From contig WHUZ01000062.1 of assembly GCA_015179045.1 (NCBI GenBank), positions 1-64,000 of the forward strand: 64,000 bases of DNA, in the 5' to 3' direction. The notes below the pieces were generated by a model. The model was not told the DNA's origin and did not search any database. It saw only the letters and a list, made by a program, of their open reading frames with translations. Positions 20,000-30,731 of the stretch are shown piece after piece. A program made the position numbers and the translations under genes. Source of the DNA: Kalaharituber pfeilii (lineage: Eukaryota; Ascomycota; Pezizomycetes; Pezizales; Pezizaceae). How positions within the stretch are numbered: the stretch's first letter is position 1; every line of letters starts with the position of its first letter.

Positions 20000-21564
20000 C
20001 AGTCTACCCTTGCTATACCGGACCTCGCTATACCGGAAACCTTGCTATACCGGATGGCCTCTGTCTGCGACATCCGTTCCCCATACAAATCGCCCTTGCT
20101 ATACCGGACACCCTAACAATTCCGGACCGGATAGAAACCTCCAGACAAGTACCCCCTGCCTCCATACAAATAATATTTGCTATACCGGACACACTAATAC
20201 TAATACATCTTAGACTACTCCATTTCACACTTGGCTGCCATCACTGCTGCCACCACTGCTGTCACTGCTTCTGCTAATGCCGTTGCTACTGCTGCTACCA
20301 TCACTTGCTACAATGTTGTTCGAGTAAGAAACTGGGCACTTCGTTGCTTCTTGTTCCATGTTCCGAGATTAATCGCTAACCACTCCCACTTTGTTTCAAA
20401 ATAACTGACTAAGTAGATACAGCTACTGGTCAGCTTAAAATAATAAATTAGATACCTAGGATATCAAAGTTAAGTTAAAGTACAGTAATCTTACCAATTC
20501 ATCTCAAAAATGTTTATCAAATTCACTTAACTTTTGTTTAGCATATTTTGGTGCTAGTCAATGTTTACATATTTGATGCTTCTCAAGCACACTTAAGACC
20601 CGGCGTTTTTCTAAATTTCGTGAGCGATGCATATTGATGTCTTTGGCTGAGTGTGAACAAGTTGATGTTTACTTCGTTCATCTCCTATTTCAGTAATGAA
20701 TCTGTTGAAGATTATGCGACACACAAGAACCGAGACTATGAACCGAGATTATGAACCGAGATTATGGGAGTGTTGAAGATTATGCGACACACAAGAACCG
20801 AGACTATGAACCGAGGTTATGAACCGAGATTATGGTATAAGGTTATTTCATGAGATGAGGAATCTACGTTGTGGATACGTGTTGTGATAATGAGCAACCT
20901 TAATACTCGCACAATTTGCTAGCAGCTCATGTCTATAAATAGGTGGATGTTAGGAGCACATATCGCACATCTAATACACAAGTTATAAGAGTGAACAATA
21001 CTATACGATATGCATTTTTTCCTACGGGTTTTTTGCCATGGTGGATGCAGCAGGCATCGAGAGTTTTAATGAGGCTGCAGGGCTGTATTTAATATCTCGT
21101 TTGAGTGGGAGTTATTTATTTTTTGATTGAAAGCATCTGTTTGAATGTGCGAGCATACGGTTGAGTGGGAGTGTTGAAGATTATGCGACACACAAGAACC
21201 GAGACTATGAACCGAGATTATGAACCGAGATTATGGTATAAGATTATTCCATGAGATGAGGAATTTACGTTGTGGATACGTGTTGTGATAATGAGCAACC
21301 TTAATACTCGCACAATTTGCTAGCAGCTCATGTCTATAAATAGGTGTATGTTAGGAGCACATATCGCACATCTAATACACAAGTCATAAGAGTGAACAAT
21401 ACTATACGAAGTCTACTAAATAATTCAAGATATTTTCTTCAGAATCTGAATTTACAAAATTTTATCACCCCCTGTCTGCCAAGCATTTTATTCTATACCG
21501 GAACCTTGCTATACCGGACGAAAAGTGCCAGATTTTAGCGATCCGGTATAGCAAGGGTAGACTG
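20000..21564. mobile_element. Pogo-like non-autonomous element with nested retroelement
   Basis: Terminal inverted repeats CAGTCTACCCTTGCTATACC with TA duplications (19998-19999, 21565-21566) fit the pogo/Fot1 branch of Tc1/mariner. The motif TTGCTATACCGGA recurs several times near the left end, and a CTGCTGCCA-rich stretch lies near 20235-20310. No transposase is seen. It is related to 37559-38245. A TRIM-like element sits inside at about 20703-21409. The empty TA site is at 8814-8815 in copy 1. Confidence 0.85.
20703..21409 (+). mobile_element. TRIM-like miniature LTR element
   Basis: Two 238-bp direct repeats (20771-21008 and 21172-21409) start TGTTGAAGATTATGCGACAC and contain a TATA box (GTCTATAAATAG). 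They bracket only ~163 bp, which includes a short ATGGTGGATGCAG start and ends in a purine stretch (GAGTGGGAG) just before the second repeat, like a polypurine tract. A third partial copy of the repeat start is at 20703-20770. I could not find a clean target duplication. Confidence 0.6.
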
Positions 21565-21615
21565 TAATTCCATACTGCCATATTATATCAATGACCTAGT
21601 AATAGTCCTTGCTAG

Positions 21616-22456
21616 TGTTACGGCTAAGGTGAGACTTACCCGACCAGGGGAACACTTACCCTCAATCCTTAGTAAGGCCAGTGCTGCTAGACCGGACTGA
21701 TCACCCGTTAGGCTTGGCAGAGGATTCTTTGTCTTTGAATAGGGTAGTGCTACCCTGCCATGGCCAAGTGCTACAAGCGGGGTTATGTGATTTAAAAAAA
21801 AAAAAAAAAAAAAAGAATAGGGTAGTGCTAAGGAAGTGTGTGTCATCGTTGATTGTAAGGTCTTTGTACCTGGCACTCGGTTTATGAAGCTGATATGCGC
21901 ACATGCACTAGTACATGTTATTACCTTGTGTTTGTACTACTTCGTGCATGTTTCAGTTACGTTTACCTGTTAATACAGGTATTGGCATTGATGAGGAGTT
22001 GCCACATTGTCAGTCCTTTGTTTATTCGCTTGCCTATTCATGTATGATGCGCTCAGTCTATTTAAGCACAGGCGATAGCACAGTTGAAGAATCAAGACAC
22101 AAGCGGTGTTCTAAGTTCTCTATTACTCTGAAACCTATCGTTTCCTCATTACGCCCGTGAATCGCTCCGCTCCGCTGCGCGCTCCACGCAAAACAGCTGC
22201 CCTTCTGGCCCGCCGTATATACGCCTTCGTAGCCATTTCGGCCCGCAGCATATACGCCTCCGTAGCCACTCTGGCCCGCAGCATATGCGCCTCCGTAGCC
22301 ATTCCGGCCCGCAGTATATACACCTCCGTAGCGACTCCGGCCCGGCCGTATATACACCTCCGTAGCGACTCCGGCCTGCCGAATACGCACCTCCTTAGCC
22401 GTAACATCCAGTGCCTTCCAGCGCCCACCGGAGCTTAGCCTCTCACGCCCGTAACA
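21616..22456. mobile_element. Solo LTR, family X, copy 1
   Basis: TGTTACGG to CCGTAACA, with the 5-bp duplication GCTAG (21611-21615, 22457-22461). About six tandem 33-bp units (GCCCGCAGCATATACGCCTC...) lie at 22205-22400. It holds a LINE-A tail. The empty GCTAG site is in copy 1 at 8851-8855. Its relative in opposite orientation is 47650-48335. Confidence 0.9.
21753..21814 (+). mobile_element. LINE-A tail inside the solo LTR
   Basis: CCCTGCCATGGCCAAGTGCT...TTATGTGATTT plus poly-A, between two copies of GAATAGGGTAGTGCTA (16 bp). Confidence 0.9.
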
Positions 22457-22587
22457 GCTAGCATCCTCTTCTCTGAGTGTATCATCCTCTGAAGAATCCT
22501 CTATTCCTTTTCTCCCTTGGTTAGCCCCCTTTTCTTCTGGCACTGGCTCATCATCAAACACCTGAAACCCCTCGTTGCAGAGCATAG

Positions 22588-22618
<31 letters not shown>

Positions 22619-24939
22619 ATAACCCCGCTTGTAGCATGTGGCCATGGCAGGGTCCCTGGGCAAGCCCTCGAAGCCCGGAGACAGGCTTAACAAACCCCCC
22701 TCTCCCCCCTCCCCTCTTCTCCACACTTTCGCACCCCGGCAAGCAAACTTCCCCGACGGCAAACCGCACGGCGCCCTAGAACCTGATCCCGGAGAAGAAC
22801 CTTTCCAACTCATCCCACTCCTCCCCATTCTCTGCTGTCCTTTTCCAGTTCTTCCCCATATCCCCCCATTCTCTAAAGCCTTCTGGGCGAAACCTCTGCT
22901 GACTGCACTGGAAGGCTAGGTGCGCCCCCGTCTGGGCCTCCCCGCAGCTGCACTTGTCCGATTCCGCCACTCCCATCCTCTTCAACCACACCCCGCACCT
23001 TCCTCTCTCCAGGCGCATGGCAGTGAAGTTGGACACCGCTGTCCTATTCCACTCCATAACCTTCCCCTTTCCAAAGCCCTCCACTTCTCTCCTCTCCTTC
23101 CTCCACGCTTTCACCCTCTGGCGCACTCCACTTCCAGTGGCCACCTCCTTCCCCTGCATCCCCGTCCCCTTCTTTGCCCACTCATCCGCCTTCTCGTTGC
23201 CTGCGATTCCAATATGAGCTTTTACCCACAACAGTTTCGCATCCCCCCCCTTCTTCTTTCTCCTCGCCACTGCATTCACCACCCTTCTCACATCCTCCGT
23301 CTTTCCCTTTCCCTCCCTGCCTGCCTTCTGAATCGCCATGACAGCAGCTTCAGAATCTAAGCAAACCAGGACCGGTACCTCCTCCGGTACACTCTCCAGC
23401 GCACTTCTCACCCCCCTCACCTCCCCGTCAAAAACCGTCGCCGTTCTCCCTACTACCTCCGCCACCACCGCTGATCTCCCCCACACCCCAGCCCCCACCT
23501 TGCTGTCCTCGACCTTACTACCATCCGAGAAGAGAACCGCTCTCCCTCTTCCGGCTTCCTCAACCGAGGTCTCCCACTCTTCTCTCCCTCCCCCCTTTCT
23601 ACCTAGCCTCTCTGCGCACTCCACTTTCACCTTCTCACACTCTCCTCCCCATGAGATCTCCTCGCCCTCCTCCGCGAACCTTGACCACTGCCCCTGCCAG
23701 CGGTCCAAAACGCTTTCATATCCATCCCCCTCTTCCAGGCCCACTGCACCCCCCAGTCCTTCCAGTTCCTCGTCCCCTCCTCCTTCTCCTCATTCCCTCT
23801 CCTGAAATCTCCTGTGCATAGTTCTGCAAGCTCCGATGGTACCTCCACTTCCCGAACTATCGCCCTTGCCTGTGCTGCGTCCAGGATCACCTCCGCCCCC
23901 TCCACTCCGCACACTGCGTTCACCCCCTCTACCCCTGTGCCTCTCCCCCTCCAGCTGCCTTCTTTAATGCTTGCAGCTGTACTCTCTCCATTTCTCTTCT
24001 CCATTCCTTCTGTCCTCTCCAACCTATCTCACTACCCCACATGGCCACCGCTCTAATCATGCCCGTATAAATCTGTCTCCAGCTCCTCGGGCTTATTCCC
24101 CAATCCCTATTTCCCAACCCCGCTAGTGCTCCGGTCAACCTTCTTGCTCTGCTGACTCTGTTTTTCCAGTGTGCCGTGAAGGTCAAATTTTCATCAAAGA
24201 TGACCCCCAGCCACTTCAGAAACTCCCCCTCCTTCTTCTGCCTCTTTCCTACGCCAAACGTTATCATCTCCCACTTCGACTCCTCCAGCGGGACCTGATC
24301 TTCCTCTGCCACCTCTGCCATCACCTTCTTCACCTTCTCCCTCAATCGTCCCATATCCCAATAGCCGTGCCAATCCAGGATCGTCGCAGCTAAATCGTCC
24401 ACATATGACAGCACCTCCACCTCCGCTCCAGTGGCTACCCTCCTCACCCTCTCCTCCATTTTCTCGATTGTGGGCGCCATGAAGATTAGAAAAATGACTG
24501 GCGAGAGTGGGGACCCTTGTGGCACTCCCACGTTCGACCTGCCTCTCCCCCTCTCCTCATCATCCCACCACACCCCAAACTCCCTCCCCCCCATGAATTT
24601 CTCCAACCACCCCCTTTTCTTCTTAATCTCCTCACTCCCTCTCTCTTCTATCCTCCTCAGAACTATCTCCCTCCTCACGATGTTAAAGCCACCCTTGACA
24701 TCCGCTGTCACCCATGCTGCCCTTCCTCCCCTGTGCAGGCACCTCTGTACCTTTGTCACTGCTCTTGCCATTGCTTGAGTGGCATTCCTTCCTTTCCGAG
24801 CTCCCAACTGAAGCCTATGGAAAAGTCGGTCTTCTTTCTGCAGCCTGTTAGCCATCACCTTCTCCCCAATTTTCCCAATGCAGTTGATCAGGTTGATGGG
24901 CCTCCATGCTTTCGTGGTCTTGATATCCTTCCCCGGCTT
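22588..24939 (-). mobile_element. LINE-A, 5-prime truncated non-LTR retrotransposon
   Basis: The minus-strand LINE starts inside reverse transcriptase (AWRPINLINCIGKIGEKVM) and ends in a poly-A (T run 22588-22611). It is flanked by the 14-bp duplication GTTGCAGAGCATAG (22574-22587, 24940-24953). Motifs are GVPQGSPLSP and SYVDDLAA in RT. RNase H follows with FSDGSKVEDS, VCLDSEAAV and WVKAHIGIAGNEKADEWA, then the knuckle CSCGEAQTGAHLAFQC. RT and RNase H are separated by a frameshift near 23930-24020. The 3-prime UTR ends TACAAGCGGGGTTATGTGAT. It is dead but relatively young. Long GC-rich open frames on the plus strand are antisense shadows. Confidence 0.93.
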
Positions 24940-25697
24940 GTTGCAGAGCATAGTAGCTGTAAAACTCCAGCTAGACAAAGGGACTGAGGATTCTGAAGGG
25001 ACTGAGGATTCTGAAGGGACCGAGGATTCATCTATCTCAGCACTTGTAGTCTCTTTCCCCCGCACAAACCCAAACCCTTTAGACCGTTCCTTTCCCATAC
25101 TAGCTCCCCCTCCTCCTATCTTGATACTCTCACCCAAGCGTCCTAATTTTAGAGTGCTTGGCCTTGCATGATCTCCTGACCTGCGTATCGGCACTCCTTA
25201 AATTTGCCCCCCCCTTATCATGGGGGTCAATCCCCCTACTCAGCCGAAACTTCCCTCCCTCGCGAGCTCCTTGCCCGTTAAACGTAAGGGCCTCAGCTGT
25301 TGTAGCTTTCTTCTTAGGAGTAGGCGTCAGGTCCTTCAACACATTATTCAACTCCGCTACATTTTGAGCCTCCAAATCTTCTAACAATTGTATTCTTCGC
25401 TTTCGAGCTGCAATCTTACCAGCCATAACCTCTTTAAATTTTGCGATGTTCTCTCGACGTTTGATTAGATACTCAATAACCTGCACCAAATAGTCATCCT
25501 CTAAGTCATAGTGATGCATTGTATATTCCATTAGTCCTGCAGTCAACAAGTTTGCAAGGAATTCTCCTCGTTCTCTAAAAGTACTGAATGAGGCATCGGG
25601 CAGAGTTACAACTATTCCCAAGTACTGTCAGCTTCCGCACAATTCTAGCAATTTTTGAACCACTCACGCAAGAGCAGGCCGTCATTCAAATCCACAT

Positions 25698-25758
25698 GCC
25701 CTGCCATGGCGAACAGCTGCAAGCGGGGTCACGTGAAATAAAAAAAAAAAAAAAAAAA
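25698..25758 (+). mobile_element. LINE-A tail, UP1 copy 2 (shared site)
   Basis: Flanked by perfect 13-bp TTCAAATCCACAT copies; orthologous to 9691-9741. Confidence 0.9.
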
Positions 25759-25849
25759 TTCAAATCCACATATGAGCTATAGTCTATATCGGCCTCGAGC
25801 TCATCCAATTTCTCTTCTCCAAATCTCTCGGCTTCATCCATTCTCTCTT

Positions 25850-25887
25850 ACCCTGCCATGGCCAAGTGCTACAAGCGGAGTTATGTG

Positions 25888-25918
<31 letters not shown>
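25850..25918 (+). mobile_element. LINE-A tail private to copy 2
   Basis: ACCCTGCCATGGCCAAGTGC...GTGATT plus about 29 A, flanked by ATCCATTCTCTCTT (14 bp). The empty site is at 9819-9832 in copy 1. Confidence 0.9.
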
Positions 25919-25922
<4 letters not shown>

Positions 25923-26986
25923 ATTCTCTCTTTGACCTTTTCGGAAGCTAAGGTAACTTGTCCTATAGACACATTTTGTGCTAAATCAATAATAGAATCA
26001 ATGGCATCAACCAATCTTTCACAACGTAGTGCAAATACAGCCTATTCCTTCATGTTGGCAGGAATGTTCGATGTCATTGCGAGGAGATATTCCTTCTGTT
26101 TACCTAACATTACTGCCGCCACATCCATTATTTCTGGTTGCTTAAAGATTTCAATTCCACTATTGGTATTTGCCTGATGCCCGGATTTCCAAAGCAACTG
26201 TATTCTGTATCTCATATAAACCTGTGTTACCTTTGCTACAAAATATATGGTAGCCAGCAATCATTTTCTTCCTCAGCAATCTCACTAAAGATATAATTCG
26301 TAACAACTGGAGCTGCAAATTTCCAAACTCTTAACACGTCTTCCGTTGGAATCATCCAATGTTCAATAAAGTTCTGATGATTTTCCAAGGCCTTCGTAAT
26401 TTTTTCTTCAGGATAGTGATTTCCAAATGCAGTCAAAACTTCGTGACAGAGATCTTCAATACTTTTTCTCTACTTGTTCAAGAGATGGTTGTAGGATTTT
26501 CTAAAGTATGCCTCATGATCATCCAAATTTTCATTTGATGTATTCTCAGGAAGCATCAGGCGAACCAGGATTTTTCTCTAATCAATATCAATCCAGAACT
26601 GCCAAACCATTATTCTTCTAATCCCAAAGTTGATCAATCTACGAACCGCTGCAATATTCATGTCACTTGGAAAGTTATCCGCGATGTCCATAAAATCTTT
26701 TGAGACAAGAAGTTTTGCTGAATCTAATGCAGCCACCCCATATTTTTTGTCAATTCTCTAATTCTTCCTGCTCTTCCAACTCCATTCTTAGCCTTTTTGG
26801 AAGGTCTACCTTTTCTCGGTGCTGCCAATACCGGGGTTACTTGTACTCCCTCTTCGTCGGGGGGTTCAGTTTTCACAATCGTGCGCTTGTTGCCCCCGGC
26901 ACCAGCACTGCCGACATCCTTCAGTTGAATACCACGGTTGGAGCGAAGACCAGCCACTCCGGTCATTTTTATTTTGGACAACTGTA

Positions 26987-27491
26987 GAGTTGGAGCGTTG
27001 CAAATGCAGGGTATGAGTGGCGGCCACAGGGATGCGATGTGATGTGATGTGATGTGATGTGATAATTGTTGTGGATGTAGAGGTAGGCACTTGGCTATGT
27101 ACTTAGATCTAGGGTGGGCTGCATGGATCTATGTGGGCCAAGGTAGCCGCGTTGGCATGGTTACTAGTCTACTTAGACGAACTTTGCGTCCCATTTGCAG
27201 GAGGGGTGCTTAGATTCAAATTAGCTAACAAAAAAAGTACATAAGAATCAAGACCCTCGCTGCGCTCGGCTTTCGCAGCCCAGAGGGTCTTGGCATGAGA
27301 CTAGATTATTAACTTCCGGCACCATAGCGCCGTAGGGAGAGTGAAAAGAATTAAAAGGCTTCGGTCAGGAGCAGTTCCGTAGTGGCAACAACGGAGACCG
27401 GTAACGCGGGTAGCTTGGCACCCTTCCCCACTACCGAGTTTCCCGTATTAGCACTCAATGGCCCATAGTGTTAACATATCCGATATCTGCG
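26987..27491. other. Intergenic, with GTGAT microsatellite and a hairpin
   Basis: No gene is seen. GATGTGATGTGATGTGATGT repeats lie at 27030-27063. A palindromic segment with GACCCTCGCTGCGCTCGG and CCCAGAGGGTCT is at 27262-27292. Confidence 0.5.
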
Positions 27492-27998
27492 ATTGGATGG
27501 AAAAGGCGAACCCGTGGATGGGGAGGATTGTCGCGGCAAGATGGTTGGTGAATAAAGAAAGGAGGGAGGGAAGAAGACTAGCTCGATTGTCAATCTACCT
27601 AGAGGGGGAGGTAGAATCAGATAGTCAAACACCGGCGAAGGTGCGGTTAATCAGGCAAATGGCACCACTCGTGCCTGTATGACTGGGATAGAATCACAAA
27701 AGTGGACAGAAAGGGGAGGTGAAGGAGATGGACATGACTGCTTGATTTTCCGGGGTGATATGTGGGTATTCATGCTTGATTGTTCTCTTGTGGGATTGGG
27801 CTTTCGCTTTGTGTTTCCTCCGCATCACCGAGGTCATGGTATTGTTGTGTGCTTTTACAGGGGATGGTTTTGTAGGTAGTTGTACAGGTGCCTGTCTCCG
27901 GGCCATAAGGACTTCGGTCTAGGGACCCTGCCATGGCGAACAGCTGCAAGCGGGGTTACGTGAAATAAAAAAAATAAAATAAAATAAAATAAAAAAAA
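27492..27998 (+). mobile_element. LINE-A-related half-LINE: ORF1 fragment joined to 3-prime tail
   Basis: Flanked by ATCCGATATCTGCG (27478-27491, 27999-28012). The first ~190 bp encode an ORF1-like segment (IVAARWLVNKERREGRRLAR, then YDWDRITKV in another frame), resembling the RNA-binding region of Tad-like ORF1 proteins. The last part is the LINE-A tail (CCCTGCCATGGCGAACAGCT...) and poly-A. All of ORF2 is missing. Confidence 0.75.
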
Positions 27999-28084
27999 AT
28001 CCGATATCTGCGTTGAATTAATTGCATAGATTCCGATCCTGAGCGGCAAAAAGGGAGAAAGGTACATCTGTACCATCTTTAGCC

Positions 28085-28139
28085 CTCCCATGGCGAGCCA
28101 GCTGTAAGCGGGGCCACGTGATTATTTGTTTTAAAATAA
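28085..28139 (+). mobile_element. Old LINE-A tail
   Basis: CCCATGGCGAGCCAGCTGTA...GGGCCACGTGATT with a degraded A-rich end. No clear duplication remains. Confidence 0.65.
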
Positions 28140-29217
28140 AGAAAATACATTCTTCACCTGTCGACCCTGCGAATTGGCCCCTTTCGGCGCCACAAGCAAA
28201 TACCCATTGCAACGTTCCACATGCTCACGCAAAGAGTGGCAATGTGATTTTCAGTGCTACCTTGCAATGTGATGTTAGGAAAAGCTCGAGATCTGCAGCA
28301 TTGTACCGTATCCACCTTCAAATATACAGATTGAATTCCTATTTTACACCGGAATGACAGCTTCGACCTCGTGGACCCCCGGCTCAGATCCCAGTAACTG
28401 TGAATCCAAGCCGACTAGCTCCGAATTGATCTCTATAGGCGTGGGAACGTATAGGCAGGCCGCGTCTCCTCTCCCAGAGGCCTCCTGCAGTCCAGTACTA
28501 CCAATTCAACTCTGCAGGTGCTACTACATCCCCCTGTTATCACCTCCAACCTCGCTCACACCAACCAGTCAGCTCGTTGCCCACGCCTTCGCCCATAACG
28601 CTACCTCATCCGCTTGTCACAACCACAATATAGAGGCAGAATATGGCAAGTTACCGAACTCATGATCCAGTATGTCGGAGTCACAATCGGGAGTTGACGA
28701 GGTTAGGTAGCCATTTGGTGTCAGCAATAAAATTCAGGTTGCATATATGAAGGTACGCATAGTGCTATGCTATAAATCCCAAGTTTCTCACATCCCATTG
28801 CCAATAACGCGCAAGCAGTGCACCCGCAGGTATATATGAGCTCATGAGAGCGGAAGATGTGGTGCTCTGCAACGTAGTGAAGTGCATAAAATCGCATATG
28901 CAGTAGATACCTTTTACCTCTCTTTGGCTGCAGTTTTGGAAATCAGCGTATTCAATTTAACCCATACTTACTACATTGCACATACCAGCATCGTAGTATG
29001 AGCGATATTGACTGCATTCAGTAGTGGGGAGAGTCTACGCTTATCTTCCGAAACTTTCATGCCATTCTTATTTTGCTACTTCTGTAGCCAATTTTCCATA
29101 CGTACCCATGCCAAAATGCGAAATAAAAGATCGCTTTAATCCACATTAATATGCCAGTGAATTTGCGGAGGTATATTATTGTGCAGACCTCTAGACGTGT
29201 GAAGCATGCAAATTTGA
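28140..29217. other. No recognisable gene
   Basis: Mostly unique sequence. An open frame at 28354-28665 (plus, 103 residues, Ser/Pro/Thr-rich) shows no recognised motif and may be chance. Confidence 0.4.
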
Positions 29218-29890
29218 AAAAGAAAAAGCCCTAACGTCACTGACCGGGATCCGGCGCACTTCCGGAATTAAAACAACAGCCTCCTGTAAGGCCAAATTTT
29301 TCATAGAAGGTAACCAAATTGCACATACAGCTTGGAGAGGTATAGGAAGTAACCTCCGCACCTCAGTTAGCCAAATGTAAATTCTGAATGATACTCTATG
29401 GTGGTAGTTGCCCAATTAGGCATCTGAAACTTATGCAGGTATAAAATATTAGGTCTCTCTGAGAGTTTCTATATACTATCTCAGGAGCCTCTAAATATAT
29501 TTCTGGAGTTTTATAAAGACTGCAGCATTTGTACATGGTGTATGAAGGACTAAGTATTACCTAATTGGATAAAAGCCATCTTGCCTTTTTATACCTGTAT
29601 AAGTTTCAGATGCCTAATTGGGCAACTACCACCATTGAATATCATTCAGAATTTACATTTGGCTAAATGAGGTGCGGAAGTTACTTCCTATACCGCTCCA
29701 AGCTGTATGTGCAATTTGGTTATCTTCTATGAAGATTTTTGCATAGCTGTTAGGCATGCGAGTAATGAAATAGAAAAAAAAAAAAAAAAATTCTGTGAAG
29801 ATTTGGCCTTACAAGAGGCTGTTGTTAAAGTGCGCCGGATCCTGGTAATGGGCGAAATCCCGGTAAGCGTTGTTAGCTTCTTGCGTACGC
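29218..29890. mobile_element. Long inverted-repeat element (MITE-like)
   Basis: Two ~230-bp inverted arms (29230-29445 and 29600-29860) share blocks such as GGATCCGGCGCACTT, GCACATACAGCTTGGAG and GGCATCTGAAACTTA, around a ~150-bp spacer. No coding region is seen. Superfamily is uncertain because I could not fix the ends or a target duplication. A LINE-B tail interrupts the right arm. Confidence 0.65.
29748..29795 (+). mobile_element. LINE-B tail in the inverted repeat
   Basis: GTTAGGCATGCGAGTAATGA plus an A run, flanked by TTCTATGAAGATTT and TTCTGTGAAGATTT. Confidence 0.75.
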
Positions 29891-30731
29891 GCCATTAGAC
29901 TAACCACCACTGGAAGCATACACAACAAACGGTATTGAAACTGTGGAAGAAAACATATTCTGAATCCCTCCAGCAGCAGCGACACAGAGAATGTCTATTG
30001 GCTTGTTTTATTTCTTGTATTTCGTCCTGTGTTTGCGGGAAGTGCTTTCAGCCTACCAGCCTACGGCTGGGAGGAGAGCCGCCGTTTCAAGTACGTAGTT
30101 ACTGCACGTACTCAACAGCACAATATCATTGTCTAGTAGCCGAACAATTAAATTTTGCCAAGAGAGATCCCAACGCTTCATAACTTCCAATGTTTTAACA
30201 ATGTTATTGTATTATATACTTAAGCAACATAACTCCCGTCGCAAATATATCGCATAATTTTCCCCACAAGATAAAATCCCACGCTTTTACACTGTAAGTG
30301 AAAGTACTAAAAAAATAAAAAGGCAAAATCACAATCAATATTTATCCCGCAAACCCCTCTGACTACGCGTTTGACCCAGGTCTCTTGCCCAGAGTCAATA
30401 ATTGCCTAACTACCGATCACCGGACATTTACACTCCAGCATAATCTTGCATGAATCATCGATTTTTCCACTCCCAACTACACACGCTCTCCTCATATGTC
30501 GCCACACCATCTAACACTATACCCTCATAGAATAAAAGCGGAAATTTCGCACTTCTGCAGGTGAAAGAAATGAAATAAATACTTAAATCAACGAAAAACA
30601 AACAAAACAAAACAAAACAAAACAAAACAAAGGGTCAATAAATCGTTGAGATATAAAATCGAATAACGATAAAGCATTCTCATTGCACTATTCTGGGGAA
30701 CAAAACTTCATTGTAAAAAAAAAAAAAAAAT
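29891..30731. other. No recognisable gene; AAAAC microsatellite
   Basis: An (AAAAC)n tract lies at about 30599-30632 and an A run at 30716-30730. The open frame 29935-30183 shows no motif. This is the likely 3-prime flank of the HET gene. Confidence 0.5.

Larger units (their letters stand above)
22462..26970 (-). pseudogene. UP1 copy 2, broken by LINE insertions
   Basis: Same gene as 8836-10869. It keeps the same TAG codons (for example 26578-26580 and 26470-26472), the same 13-bp-flanked LINE tail and the same intron signals. Additional damage includes a one-T loss near the start that shifts frame after RIRELTK, a 5-nt insertion near 26240, a 2-nt loss near 25617, a second LINE tail at 25850, an 18-bp coding repeat expansion encoding SSVPSE units at 24980-25035, and the 2.35-kb LINE at 22588-24939. 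Confidence 0.6.
10951..26986. repeat. Tandem duplication unit, copy 2, expanded by insertions
   Basis: Direct second copy of 4912-10889, beginning at the same GCGCTACAGCGC palindrome (10952-10963). It is enlarged to about 16 kb by a copia element, a pogo-like element, a solo LTR, a LINE-A and a LINE-A tail. Homology ends near 26986, where copy 1 also stops (10889). Confidence 0.9.

Noticed and set aside
22920..24987. Long plus-strand Pro/Ser/Leu-rich frames
   Set aside because: Antisense to the LINE-A RT and RNase H coding sequence, whose motifs are clear on the minus strand.
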